A stretch of DNA of 64,000 nucleotides from Hyphococcus sp. (GTDB lineage Bacteria > Pseudomonadota > Alphaproteobacteria > Caulobacterales > Parvularculaceae), in the NCBI GenBank assembly GCA_021776335.1, contig JAJFGB010000009.1:434001-498000 (forward strand), written 5' to 3'. Position 1 is the first letter of the stretch. The number at the start of each line of letters is the position of its first letter. The notes under the pieces were generated by a model that made no database searches, was not told the origin of the DNA, and was given only the letters and a program-made list of their open reading frames with translations. The translations under genes were made by a program, and so were the position numbers. Below are positions 27,007 to 35,151 of the stretch, piece after piece.

Positions 27007-27035
27007 GCGACCGCGCATGTGCGGTGCGCGGTCGC
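27007..27035 (+). terminator. GC-rich hairpin after the M20 gene
   Basis: GCGACCGCGC (27007-27016) and GCGCGGTCGC (27026-27035) form a perfect 10-bp stem with a 9-base loop, eight bases after the stop. No T-tract follows, so it may act as an mRNA 3' barrier rather than a classical intrinsic terminator. Confidence 0.55.
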
Positions 27036-27518
27036 TATATCTGCTTGCAATGCTCATTTTCTAAGTCATGCACAATGCAATCTTGCGCGTATGGGCTCAT
27101 ATGCGGTGTCGTGTACGCACAAAATAGTAATGTTATCACGTTTGCTCGTCAGGCTTTGTTTGCGCTGTCAGGAATGCGTTGCGCGAAAATATCGATTTCT
27201 GTTTTGCTTGCCGCAAAAAAATGGATCAAAGTTTTATTTTCAGCTTGTTATTTGGCGTTTCATTGCGCGTGTGATCACGAAATAATTGTTTCCGGCAACT
27301 CTTAGTTGTCGTCGGATTTTCATTTCTTAAAAAGTTTTTCCCGCAGCAAAACCGCAATCATTTCCGATTTGTGAGGTTTGTGTGGCTCGCAAAACATGGC
27401 GATTATGTGATACGAAATATCTGTCGTGGGAATACATCCTATTACAATAATTGTGGCGTTTGATTGCGACCTTGCTGGTCGCGAAGCGATGTTATTCCTG
27501 ACAGGATTCATTCGTAGT

Positions 27519-27546
27519 TTTTCTATTGAATTTTTCCAATAGAAAA
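27519..27546 (+). promoter_or_regulatory. Inverted repeat in the leader of the subtilase gene
   Basis: TTTTCTATTG (27519-27528) and CAATAGAAAA (27537-27546) are perfect 10-bp arms with an 8-base AT-rich loop, ending 20 bases before the ATG and just upstream of the ribosome site GGGAG. Could be an operator or an RNA hairpin affecting translation. Confidence 0.6.
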
Positions 27547-27566
27547 TAGACAGGGAGCAAATCCAC

Positions 27567-29855
27567 ATGATGAAAAAGCTGGTTGTGGGGGGAGCAATTA
27601 TCGCTCTGACCGCAGGGTTAAATACATCGGTATTCGCCGATGATGATATGAGAAAGCTCGGCACAGCGCTTGAGCATGTGTACAGCCAAAGTCAGGGCCA
27701 CGGGGCGGACGATGCTGATACGCGATCCGTACGCAGAAGCCGTGCGCCGGAAATGGGCAGAGCAGGCCCGAATAACGAACTTGTTGTCGCGGAAGTAACT
27801 GGTGATGGTTATGTCACTGTTGATGCTGTTGCATCAGGAGCGGCCGGTGATCTCGCGGTGACGATTGAATCGCTTGGCGGGAGAAATGTCACGACCTACG
27901 GCCGTGTTGTTTCATCGCAGTTTCCAGCTGACAGATTAGGAGATTTGGCGGCCAGCGGTTATCTGGCATTTGCACAGCCGAGTTTTAGGGAGACGAATGT
28001 TGGCCTTGTAGATTCACAAGGTGATCGTTCGATGCGCACCGATATGGTTCGCGCTGATCTTGGGTTTGACGGCACCGGTCTCACCATCGGCGTTTTGTCA
28101 GACAGCTTTGCTTGTGATCCAGGTACGCTTGCAGGCGGGCCTTACACAACGCCTGCCGATGACGCGGCAAATAATGATATTCCGCCGAATGTGATCATCC
28201 TTTCGGATTTCCTCGATCAGGCAAATTGTATCGATGAAGGCCGCGGCATGGCGCAGTTGATTCATGACGTTGTACCGGGCGCGCAAATAGCTTTCCACAC
28301 GGCGTTCAACGGTCAGGCGGATTTTGCGCAAGGCATCGTTGAGCTCGCTATGGCCGGCGCAGACGTCATCGTTGATGATGTCATTTATTTCACTGAACCG
28401 ATGTTCCAGGACGGCATCATTGCTCAAGCTGCTGATGAAGTGGCACGCCTTGGCGTTCCATATTATTCGTCAAACGGGAACAGAGCGCGTGACGCATTTG
28501 AGGCCGATTATCGCCCCGTAGCGGCGACAATCGATACAACGACAGGGACCTGGCATGACTTTGACGAAGGTCCGGGTGTAGATCTCTTGGCGTCTTTCAC
28601 CTTCAACGGCGCCGTGCAAACTAATATGACCTTTCAATGGGACAGCCCGAATTTTTCTGTTTCAGGCGCACCGGGTGCTACGAACGACGTTGACGTTGTC
28701 ATGTTTGACGCAGCTGGCGTGCGGGTTGCAGATTGCTTTCCAGGCGGCGGGCCATTTGTCTTGCCTGCGAACGGTCTCTGCCAATTCATCTTTACGGATG
28801 GCGGTGTGCCGATCGACGGCGGCAATGGTGGTGACGCCGTTGAATTCCTGTCGCTCGTTGATTTCACTGGCGGCGCCACGGTTCAAATCGGCCTCCTGAC
28901 AGAATCGGGCGCAGCGCCTGGCTTTGTTAAGTTCGTCCTCACGGGCGGCGGTTTTGCAGCATCCGAGTATGCTGTTGATGCGCCATCCGGTTTTGGCCAC
29001 AACAACGCAGCAGGCTCCGAAGGCGTTGGCGCTGCGGCGTTCTACTTCACCGAGGAGTTCATCGGCGATCCAAATACGTTGGATCTTCGCGGACAGGCTG
29101 GCGAGCCGGGATGTGTTCCTGCTTGCTTGAACGACTTCTCATCCGCTGGCGGCACGCCGATCTTCTTCGATACCGCCGGTAACCGCCTTGCAACGCCGGA
29201 AGTTCGTCTCAAGCCTGGACTGACCGGCCCGGACGGTACGAACACGTCGTTCTTCTTTAATGACACCAGCCGTGACGACGATGATGGCGACGGCGTCTTT
29301 CAGACTGGCGAGCCGGGTGAGTTCCCTAACTTCTTCGGCACGTCGGCGTCCGCGCCGCATGCAGCTGCGGTTGCTGCGCTGATGATTGATGCCGAAGGCT
29401 CACAGATCATCCGCGTCAAAAGGAACGGCGCCATCAAGTTCAGGATGTGTCGTCCGGACGATGATGACGATGATGATGACGATGGTGACGACGGTGACGG
29501 TGGTCGCGACGATGGTGATGACGGCAATGTTCAGCCTGGCAAAGTTGCCTCCAAGATCGCCAAAGGCTGGCTTCTTGGCCCTTGTGACCGAACAGAACCT
29601 GCGGACATCTATGATGTCATGCGCTCTACGGCGCAGGATATGAGTATCCGAGCCGATAATGGCACAGGCGCTACCGTTGCAATCTTTGATGAGATTGGCA
29701 CCGACGGTTTCGACTTCGACTCGGGCTTCGGTTTCATCGATGCGGAAGCTGCACTCGCGGCTTTTCTCGACGATGATGACGACGATGACGATGATGACGA
29801 TGATGACGATGATGACGATGATGACGATGACGATGATGACGATGATGACGATTGA
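27567..29855 (+). CDS. Secreted S8-family (subtilase) peptidase with poly-aspartate C-terminus
   Basis: 762 residues, signal peptide ending NTSVFA (about residue 24). Catalytic Asp is D179 in TIGVLSDSF; the Ser is S593 in FFGTSASAPHAAAVAALM; oxyanion Asn near N305 in SSNGN. Where HGTxVA is expected the sequence is DEGRGMAQLIHD, placing glutamate E224 at the histidine position (H233 is nearby). About 280 residues of beta-rich sequence are inserted between that region and the serine. An Asp-rich, calcium-binding-like loop lies at about 631-655 within the catalytic domain, and residues 735-762 are 28 consecutive aspartates. Large, acidic, probably extracellular. Activity needs testing because of the altered triad. 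Confidence 0.85.
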   Translation: MMKKLVVGGAIIALTAGLNTSVFADDDMRKLGTALEHVYSQSQGHGADDADTRSVRRSRAPEMGRAGPNNELVVAEVTGDGYVTVDAVASGAAGDLAVTIESLGGRNVTTYGRVVSSQFPADRLGDLAASGYLAFAQPSFRETNVGLVDSQGDRSMRTDMVRADLGFDGTGLTIGVLSDSFACDPGTLAGGPYTTPADDAANNDIPPNVIILSDFLDQANCIDEGRGMAQLIHDVVPGAQIAFHTAFNGQADFAQGIVELAMAGADVIVDDVIYFTEPMFQDGIIAQAADEVARLGVPYYSSNGNRARDAFEADYRPVAATIDTTTGTWHDFDEGPGVDLLASFTFNGAVQTNMTFQWDSPNFSVSGAPGATNDVDVVMFDAAGVRVADCFPGGGPFVLPANGLCQFIFTDGGVPIDGGNGGDAVEFLSLVDFTGGATVQIGLLTESGAAPGFVKFVLTGGGFAASEYAVDAPSGFGHNNAAGSEGVGAAAFYFTEEFIGDPNTLDLRGQAGEPGCVPACLNDFSSAGGTPIFFDTAGNRLATPEVRLKPGLTGPDGTNTSFFFNDTSRDDDDGDGVFQTGEPGEFPNFFGTSASAPHAAAVAALMIDAEGSQIIRVKRNGAIKFRMCRPDDDDDDDDDGDDGDGGRDDGDDGNVQPGKVASKIAKGWLLGPCDRTEPADIYDVMRSTAQDMSIRADNGTGATVAIFDEIGTDGFDFDSGFGFIDAEAALAAFLDDDDDDDDDDDDDDDDDDDDDDDDDDDD
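29769..29852 (+). repeat. GAY trinucleotide tract encoding 28 Asp
   Basis: 84 bases made only of GAC and GAT codons at the end of the subtilase gene, in a loose GATGAC pattern. Such a tract is prone to slippage in whole codons, so tail length may vary between strains. Confidence 0.95.
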
Positions 29856-29927
29856 GTAAATCGGCTGGCGGCTTCAGACTGAAGCCGTCGCAATACTTGC
29901 TTCATCATTTGAGTAGCAACAGACGAA

Positions 29928-29958
29928 TTGAGGCGGCGAAAGCCGCCTCAATTTTTTT
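29928..29958 (+). terminator. Rho-independent terminator of the subtilase gene
   Basis: Perfect 10-bp stem TTGAGGCGGC / GCCGCCTCAA with GAAA loop, directly followed by seven T residues. A weaker hairpin GGCTTCAGACTGAAGCC precedes it. Textbook intrinsic terminator, 72 bases after the stop codon. Confidence 0.92.
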
Positions 29959-29980
29959 GGCTATGGCTCATGCTTTAGAT

Positions 29981-30298
29981 TTATTTTTTCTCTAGCAGCA
30001 ATTTGCCCTGTTGCTCGACTTTGCCGGTGATGGTTTCCGCGATCGTCGCCAGAAGGCCGGGCAGAGTAACCTCAATCCGTACATGTTGAGGGAAGATGTC
30101 GATCTGACCGGTGATATTCTGACCCAGGCCCTTGGCGTTAAAAGTCAATGTGTCTTCACTCGTCCAGTCCTCGGCAAATTTGAACATCATGCCGCCTGTC
30201 ATCTGGGTCTTCAGCTTGTCGAATCCATCGCGGACACGGCGGCGTGCTTCGTCTTTTCCAAGATCGTGGGAAATGGTGACCGTGACGGGTCTGCTCAT
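29981..30298 (-). CDS. Polyhydroxyalkanoic acid system family protein
   Basis: 105 residues. TISHDLGKDEARRRVRDGFDKLKTQM followed by FAEDWTSEDTLTFNAKGLGQNITGQIDIFPQHVRIEVTLPGLLATIAETI fits the small family found with polyhydroxyalkanoate granule genes. It is an SRPBCC-unrelated alpha/beta protein whose role is not proven; no PHA synthase lies in this window. Convergent with the subtilase gene; 139 bases to the divergent DUF1499 gene. Confidence 0.82.
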   Translation of the reverse strand: MSRPVTVTISHDLGKDEARRRVRDGFDKLKTQMTGGMMFKFAEDWTSEDTLTFNAKGLGQNITGQIDIFPQHVRIEVTLPGLLATIAETITGKVEQQGKLLLEKK

Positions 30299-30437
30299 GC
30301 GGTCTCCTATTTGCGAATTTCCCTGAAGATGGGGCTCCCGTGTACATTTTCAACCGAAATTCAGCCTTTTGGGCGGGTGCATATGGGGGTATTTGTGTGT
30401 AATGTGCTGACGGAATTGAAATATCCGTGGGGCGGAC

Positions 30438-31187
30438 ATGAAAGTTGTAATTTTGCTGGCGTCGCTTGCGGCGATCGGGTTGGCCGTGGCGATTGCCATT
30501 GCGGGTCCCGGAACGCGCTATGGTCTCTGGGAATATGGAACCGGGCTTACAATTATTAGACAGGCGGCGCTGCCCGTATTGGTCGCAGCGGGCGCATCGG
30601 CGATAGGCTTTGTGATATCACTCTTTACGGCGCGCGGGTTGGCGCCGTTGGCGTTGATCGCAGCGATTGCCGCAGGTGGAGCAGGGATGGTTCCGCTTAA
30701 AATGAAAGCGCTGGTCGAGGCCAATCCGTTTATTCACGACATCACCACCGACTTTGAAAACCCGCCTGCGATTATTGCGGCGGCTGACTTACCACGCAAA
30801 AACCCGGCGGCTTACGCTGGTGCTGATCCGGCGCCGCGGTCGGAATTGACAACGGCAGAGGCGCAGCAAGCGGCTTTCCCGGATATTGAGCCAAAAAGCA
30901 TCAGTGGCGGCGTTGATGAAACAGCCGAGACGGTGCGTAAGGTTGTGCTCGATATGAAGATGGAAATCCTGAGCGAAGGGCCGACTGAAGCAGGGTGGAT
31001 GGTTGAAGCAGCGTATACATCGCCCTGGTTTGGTTTTGTCGACGATTTTGTGATTCGCTTGACACCAGAAGGCTCGATGACGCGCATTGATGTACGGTCA
31101 AAGTCACGTGTCGGCGCTTCCGATCTCGGCGCGAATGCCAGGCGGGTTCAGGATTTTTTCCACCGGTTGGAAGCAGAATCCATGTAA
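30438..31187 (+). CDS. DUF1499 membrane protein
   Basis: 249 residues. Three N-terminal transmembrane helices (about 4-22, 42-65, 70-88), then a periplasmic or cytoplasmic DUF1499 domain from NPFIHDITTDFENPPAI to the end. The domain's hallmark FVDDFVIRL...RIDVRSKSRVGASDLGANARRVQDFFHRL is intact. Function unknown. Its stop is directly adjacent (0 bases) to the stop of convergent purN. Confidence 0.88.
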   Translation: MKVVILLASLAAIGLAVAIAIAGPGTRYGLWEYGTGLTIIRQAALPVLVAAGASAIGFVISLFTARGLAPLALIAAIAAGGAGMVPLKMKALVEANPFIHDITTDFENPPAIIAAADLPRKNPAAYAGADPAPRSELTTAEAQQAAFPDIEPKSISGGVDETAETVRKVVLDMKMEILSEGPTEAGWMVEAAYTSPWFGFVDDFVIRLTPEGSMTRIDVRSKSRVGASDLGANARRVQDFFHRLEAESM

Positions 31188-31841
31188 CTAAACGCTTGGT
31201 GGGTTCGAAAGGGCGCCGCTGGCGATGACGCTTGAATCAAATGGTACGACTGCGCCTGAGAGCCGCGCTTTGTTTTCGGTAATGAGTTTAACGCAGGCCG
31301 GATAAAGCTTGTGCTCTTGTTCAAGAATGCGTGCGGCGAGCGTGTCGGCATCATCGCCCGGCAGAACAGGCACCGCCGCCTGGCCGATGATCGGTCCGGC
31401 ATCCACTTCTGCAGATACAAAATGAACGCTGCAGCCGGCGATTTTAACGCCGGCATCGATCATCCGTTCATGAACATGGAGACCCTTGAACGCAGGTAAC
31501 AGCGATGGGTGGATGTTGATGAGCCGCCCACGCCAGTCATTGACGAATTGCGGCGTGAGCATACGCATGAAGCCTGCAAGACAGACATAATCGATCTTTG
31601 TCACACGCAGCGCTTCGTTGATGGCGGCGTCAAAATCCTCACGCGTCTGGAAATCTTTATGATCGATAACCAACTGATGAATGCCGGCTTTCGTCGCACG
31701 TTCAAGGCCTTTTACCTTGGGCCGGTTCGAGATAACGAGCGCGATTTCCGCCGGATAGTTGTCATCGGCGGCGGCGTCGATCAAAGACTGAAGGTTGCTG
31801 CCGCGTCCGGAAATAAGCACAGCGATTTTCGCGCGCGCCAT
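31188..31841 (-). CDS. purN: Phosphoribosylglycinamide formyltransferase
   Basis: Third step of purine synthesis: transfers formyl from 10-formyl-THF to GAR. 217 residues. GAR phosphate loop ISGRGSNLQSLIDA at 10-23; folate site and catalytic residues in LAGFMRMLTPQFV, INIHPSLLPAFKGLHVHERMIDAG (catalytic His) and GCSVHFVSAEVDAGPIIGQ (catalytic Asp). Three bases downstream of purM, same operon. Confidence 0.96.
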   Translation of the reverse strand: MARAKIAVLISGRGSNLQSLIDAAADDNYPAEIALVISNRPKVKGLERATKAGIHQLVIDHKDFQTREDFDAAINEALRVTKIDYVCLAGFMRMLTPQFVNDWRGRLINIHPSLLPAFKGLHVHERMIDAGVKIAGCSVHFVSAEVDAGPIIGQAAVPVLPGDDADTLAARILEQEHKLYPACVKLITENKARLSGAVVPFDSSVIASGALSNPPSV

Positions 31842-31844
31842 TTT

Positions 31845-32849
31845 CTATTGCTCCGTGATTTCGCCGATGACGCACACCGCTTCACCGCTTGCCGATAGGG
31901 CGGAAAGGCAATTTTCGACCGCGCTGGGTGCGCATACAAGAACGCCGCCGATGCCGCAATTGAAGGTGCGGCGCATCTCGCTGGTGCTTAGAGCACCCGC
32001 CTCGCACAGCCATTGAAAAAGCGGCGGTAACGCCAATGCGGTCTCATCGAAACCAGGCGCAAGATCGCCGTTCAGGACACGGGGCACATTATCAGTGAGG
32101 CCCCCGCCGGTGATATGGGCAAACGCTTTGACCTGAGGGTCGGCGAGCAGGGGTAAAACAGATTTCACATAAATCCGGGTTGGCGCGAGCAACGCTTCGC
32201 CAAGCGAAACGGACGAATCGAATGGCGCCGGTTTGTCGAAGGCCGCGCCGCAATCTGATGCGATTTTGCGGATTAGCGAATAGCCATTTGAATGGGCGCC
32301 AGACGACGCGAGCCCGATCATGACGTCACCGGCAGTGACCGGTCGTGGCAAGATGTTTTCGCGTTCGACCGCGCCGACGCAAAATCCCGCGAGGTCGAAT
32401 TCCCCGGGCGGGTACATCCCCGGCATTTCCGCGGTTTCGCCGCCGACAAGGGCGCAGCCTGCCTGGCTGCAGCCATTGGCGATCCCCGTGACAACGTTTT
32501 CGGCGACCCCTTCGTTCAATTTGCCCGTAGCAAAATAATCGAGAAAAAACAGTGGCTCAGCGCCTTGTGCTAAGACATCGTTGACGCACATGGCGACCAG
32601 GTCGATACCGATTGTATCGTGGATACCGGTCTCGAACGCTATTTTGAGTTTTGTGCCAACACCGTCGGTTCCCGAAACGAGAATGGGGTCCTTGAACCCC
32701 GCCGCCTTTAAGTCGAATAGCCCGCCGAAGCCGCCCAGTGCTGCGTCAGCGCCGGGCCTGGCCGTTGCCCGGGCAAGCGGTCCGATGGCGCCGACAAGCC
32801 GTTCCCCGGCGTCAATATCGACCCCTGATTTTTTATATGCATCGCTCAT
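31845..32849 (-). CDS. purM: Phosphoribosylformylglycinamidine cyclo-ligase
   Basis: Fifth step of purine synthesis, ATP-dependent ring closure to AIR. 334 residues with [15 protein letters not shown] at the start, [48 protein letters not shown] (catalytic and nucleotide residues), [14 protein letters not shown] and [15 protein letters not shown]. Precedes purN by three bases. Divergent from the DUF2066 gene across 135 bases. Confidence 0.96.
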   Translation of the reverse strand: MSDAYKKSGVDIDAGERLVGAIGPLARATARPGADAALGGFGGLFDLKAAGFKDPILVSGTDGVGTKLKIAFETGIHDTIGIDLVAMCVNDVLAQGAEPLFFLDYFATGKLNEGVAENVVTGIANGCSQAGCALVGGETAEMPGMYPPGEFDLAGFCVGAVERENILPRPVTAGDVMIGLASSGAHSNGYSLIRKIASDCGAAFDKPAPFDSSVSLGEALLAPTRIYVKSVLPLLADPQVKAFAHITGGGLTDNVPRVLNGDLAPGFDETALALPPLFQWLCEAGALSTSEMRRTFNCGIGGVLVCAPSAVENCLSALSASGEAVCVIGEITEQ

Positions 32850-32984
32850 GGCCCCGTCCTAGCGAATGCCGGGCGTCTGGCGCAACTAAATGCGTTCGGA
32901 CGGGTCAAATGGGCTCGTTTCCGCAGCCGGGCATGCTTATAATACGCGTCAGAATTGCGCTGTGGGACGAGCGCTTAAAATGGG

Positions 32985-34385
32985 ATGTGTTTGATGATTG
33001 TTCGGTTCGCAGCAGCTGTTTTTTCTGTGGTTTTTCTGACAGCCTATGGCGTAACGCCAGCGCTGGCGATTGGCGAGGATGTTTTTGTTGTGCCGCGGGT
33101 GACCGTTCAGGCCCAGGCAGATAGCGCAACAAGAGCGAAAATTGCCGCCCAGATGCAGGGGCGCCGGCGTGCGATGGATATTTTGCTGCGCCGCCTCACG
33201 GTTGAGGAAGACTGGGTTTATCTGCCGCGCCTCGCCATGGGTGAACCCGCCGCAATTGAGTTTGGTTTCGACCGCGGTGTTATCGCTCTTGATGACAATG
33301 CGCTTGAGCAACTTGAATCCGGTTTTGAGGTTTATAACGAGAAGAGTTCATCAAGCACCTATCGCGCTTTTATCACATATCGTTTTAAGCCTGCCGCTGT
33401 GCGCAAACTGCTGAAGGATGCACAAATACCCTATAGTGAAGCGCAGACCCGAACGGCGCTTGTCTTGCCCGTCCTGCAAACCGGTAGCGGCCTCTACCTT
33501 TGGGAAGAAAATAACCCCTGGATGGCTGCCTGGAAGGTGCGCCCTTACAATAATGAACTGACGCCGATGACTGCGCCGCTTGGTGATCTCGAAGACGCAG
33601 CCACAATAAGCGCGCAGCGGGCCTTGTCGCTGGATCAGGCAGCGCTTCACATTCTCGCGGACCGATATTCTGTGAGCCAGGTTATTGTCGCTCACGCATT
33701 CCTTCAGCAGATTGATGGTGAAGACAGGCTGCGTGTGCGGCTGATCAATGGTTTTCGGGAGTCCGGCGACATAGGCTCTTTTGATGAGCTTGGCGCCGCC
33801 GGTGTCGACGGCGCCCTTGATGACAGGCTTATCCAGCAAGGCCCGTCGACCAACGATTTTATCCAGGCAAAAATCGGCGATGTTCTGGCCGAAGCGTGGT
33901 TTCGTCAGTCCTCAGGGAATTTTCCAACACTGGCGGAGGGGGCGATTGAAACAGCAATTGCAAAACACGCAAAGCCCTGGAAACAGCGCACGTTGATTGA
34001 CCATACAGAGGCTGCACTTCTTGAAGCGAGCGCATTTTTTCAGTCCATTGGCGAGTGGGGTAAAATTCGCAGTGCTTTGGTTTCTACACCACTGATCGGT
34101 TCGGTTCAGGTTCGTTCGATGTCACGGCGTGGCGCTGAAGTCTTGATCCGCGCTTATGGCGATCCGGGTAAGCTGATTATTGCTATGGAATCTCAGGGGC
34201 TCGCCTTGTGGAGTGAAGACGGAGAGCGGTGGATGATTGCAACGCCAGTGACGGCGCAGGCGGTACGCGGGCGATCCCATCGCCGCCGAAACCGGTTTGG
34301 CGGCAACGACAATGATGAGCCGAGAATCGAGCCCGCAGCGCTTGATGAAACGGAAACGTCGGCGAAGATCGATTCCCGTTTTTAA
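32985..34385 (+). CDS. DUF2066 exported protein
   Basis: 466 residues (ATG 32985; ATG 32994 also possible). Signal peptide ending TPALA (about residue 28). QGRRRAMDILLRRLTVEEDW near residue 60, TYRAFITYRFKPAAVRKLLKDAQIPYSE near 125 and LVLPVL...NPWMAAW follow the DUF2066 pattern, a periplasmic family seen in many proteobacteria and often near hda or purM. Two charged low-complexity patches near the end (RSHRRRNRFGGNDNDEPR). Function not established. In alphaproteobacteria a membrane permease often sits between purM and hdaA; here only this protein is present. Confidence 0.85.
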   Translation: MCLMIVRFAAAVFSVVFLTAYGVTPALAIGEDVFVVPRVTVQAQADSATRAKIAAQMQGRRRAMDILLRRLTVEEDWVYLPRLAMGEPAAIEFGFDRGVIALDDNALEQLESGFEVYNEKSSSSTYRAFITYRFKPAAVRKLLKDAQIPYSEAQTRTALVLPVLQTGSGLYLWEENNPWMAAWKVRPYNNELTPMTAPLGDLEDAATISAQRALSLDQAALHILADRYSVSQVIVAHAFLQQIDGEDRLRVRLINGFRESGDIGSFDELGAAGVDGALDDRLIQQGPSTNDFIQAKIGDVLAEAWFRQSSGNFPTLAEGAIETAIAKHAKPWKQRTLIDHTEAALLEASAFFQSIGEWGKIRSALVSTPLIGSVQVRSMSRRGAEVLIRAYGDPGKLIIAMESQGLALWSEDGERWMIATPVTAQAVRGRSHRRRNRFGGNDNDEPRIEPAALDETETSAKIDSRF

Positions 34386-34413
34386 CACGACTAGATAAGC
34401 AGCCATTCCGACC

Positions 34414-35115
34414 ATGCCCGGCGACGCGATTGATCAAAAGCAAGCAAACAGCATGCGACAGCTCTCATTGGCGTTGCCCGAAACGCCGCCGCGCTACGAC
34501 GCCAATAGATTTGTTCATTCCGAAGCCAATGACGCGGCGTGGCGGATCGCTCGAGGTTGGGCAGCGTCTGATGATCCGGCGCTGGTGATTTGCGGGCCGC
34601 CAAAGTCCGGTAAAACCCATCTTGCTCATCTAATCACCGCTGACCTTGATTGCCGCTTTGTTGGCCCGGAAAGCTTGGACAGGATTGCAGACGCGCAGTT
34701 GGTCGCCGTTGACGACCTGCCTGGGGATGATCCTCACGCCTTTCTAACAGTGCTTGAAAGCGGGGCTGCCTCGGCGGCGCGGTTTATCTTCGCGGGCACG
34801 GGACATCCGTCGGAATGGGCCTTGGGTCTGAAAGACTTGCGCACCAGACTTGAAGCAATGCCCCGTGCAGTCATGAATGAACCTGACGAGGCGCTGATCC
34901 GAGCGGTCATCGCCAAGGGGTTCCAGGATCGTCAGATAACAGTCGGGCCGGCTGTGATCGATTTCGCGGTCCCACGACTGCCACGTACATTCGCGGCTGC
35001 CCATGGATTTGTCGCGCTTGCCGATCAGCTGGCCCTTGACCAGCAGCGCAAAATTACAGTCGCGCTTGTGCAAAAGCTGGTTGATAACCTTTCTGAAGGT
35101 GAGTTTACGGCATAA
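34414..35115 (+). CDS. hdaA: HdaA, DnaA-related regulator of replication initiation
   Basis: With the sliding clamp it stimulates ATP hydrolysis by DnaA after replication starts. 233 residues if begun at 34414; the internal ATG at 34453 would begin MRQLSLAL. The N-terminal QLSLAL is the clamp-binding motif. AAA+ core: GPPKSGKTHLAHL Walker A (about 62-74), AQLVAVDDLPG Walker B, and RTRLEAMPRAVMNEPDEALIRAVI. It lacks the DNA-binding domain of DnaA. Twenty-nine bases after the DUF2066 gene and 36 before ppk, the usual alphaproteobacterial order. Confidence 0.9.
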   Translation: MPGDAIDQKQANSMRQLSLALPETPPRYDANRFVHSEANDAAWRIARGWAASDDPALVICGPPKSGKTHLAHLITADLDCRFVGPESLDRIADAQLVAVDDLPGDDPHAFLTVLESGAASAARFIFAGTGHPSEWALGLKDLRTRLEAMPRAVMNEPDEALIRAVIAKGFQDRQITVGPAVIDFAVPRLPRTFAAAHGFVALADQLALDQQRKITVALVQKLVDNLSEGEFTA

Positions 35116-35151
35116 ACACCATAGGAACGGAATTGATCAAAGGAGTAGCAA

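Larger units (their letters stand above)
27000..27566. other. Gene-free region before the subtilase
   Basis: No credible gene; open frames here are cysteine-rich and lack ribosome sites. Contains a GC-rich hairpin right after the M20 gene (listed), a small perfect hairpin GCGACC-N5-GGTCGC (27466-27482) and an inverted repeat in the leader of the subtilase (listed). Composition is clearly AT-richer than the flanking genes. Confidence 0.5.

Noticed and set aside
27019-27305. Two overlapping cysteine-rich frames
   Set aside because: No ribosome site, no recognisable pattern, AT-rich intergenic composition.
29460-29852. CRISPR-like repeat array
   Set aside because: The repeats are trinucleotide-based GAY codons inside a coding frame, without spacers.
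29609-29908. Reverse-strand poly-serine protein
   Set aside because: It is the antisense reading of the GAC/GAT tract of the subtilase gene.
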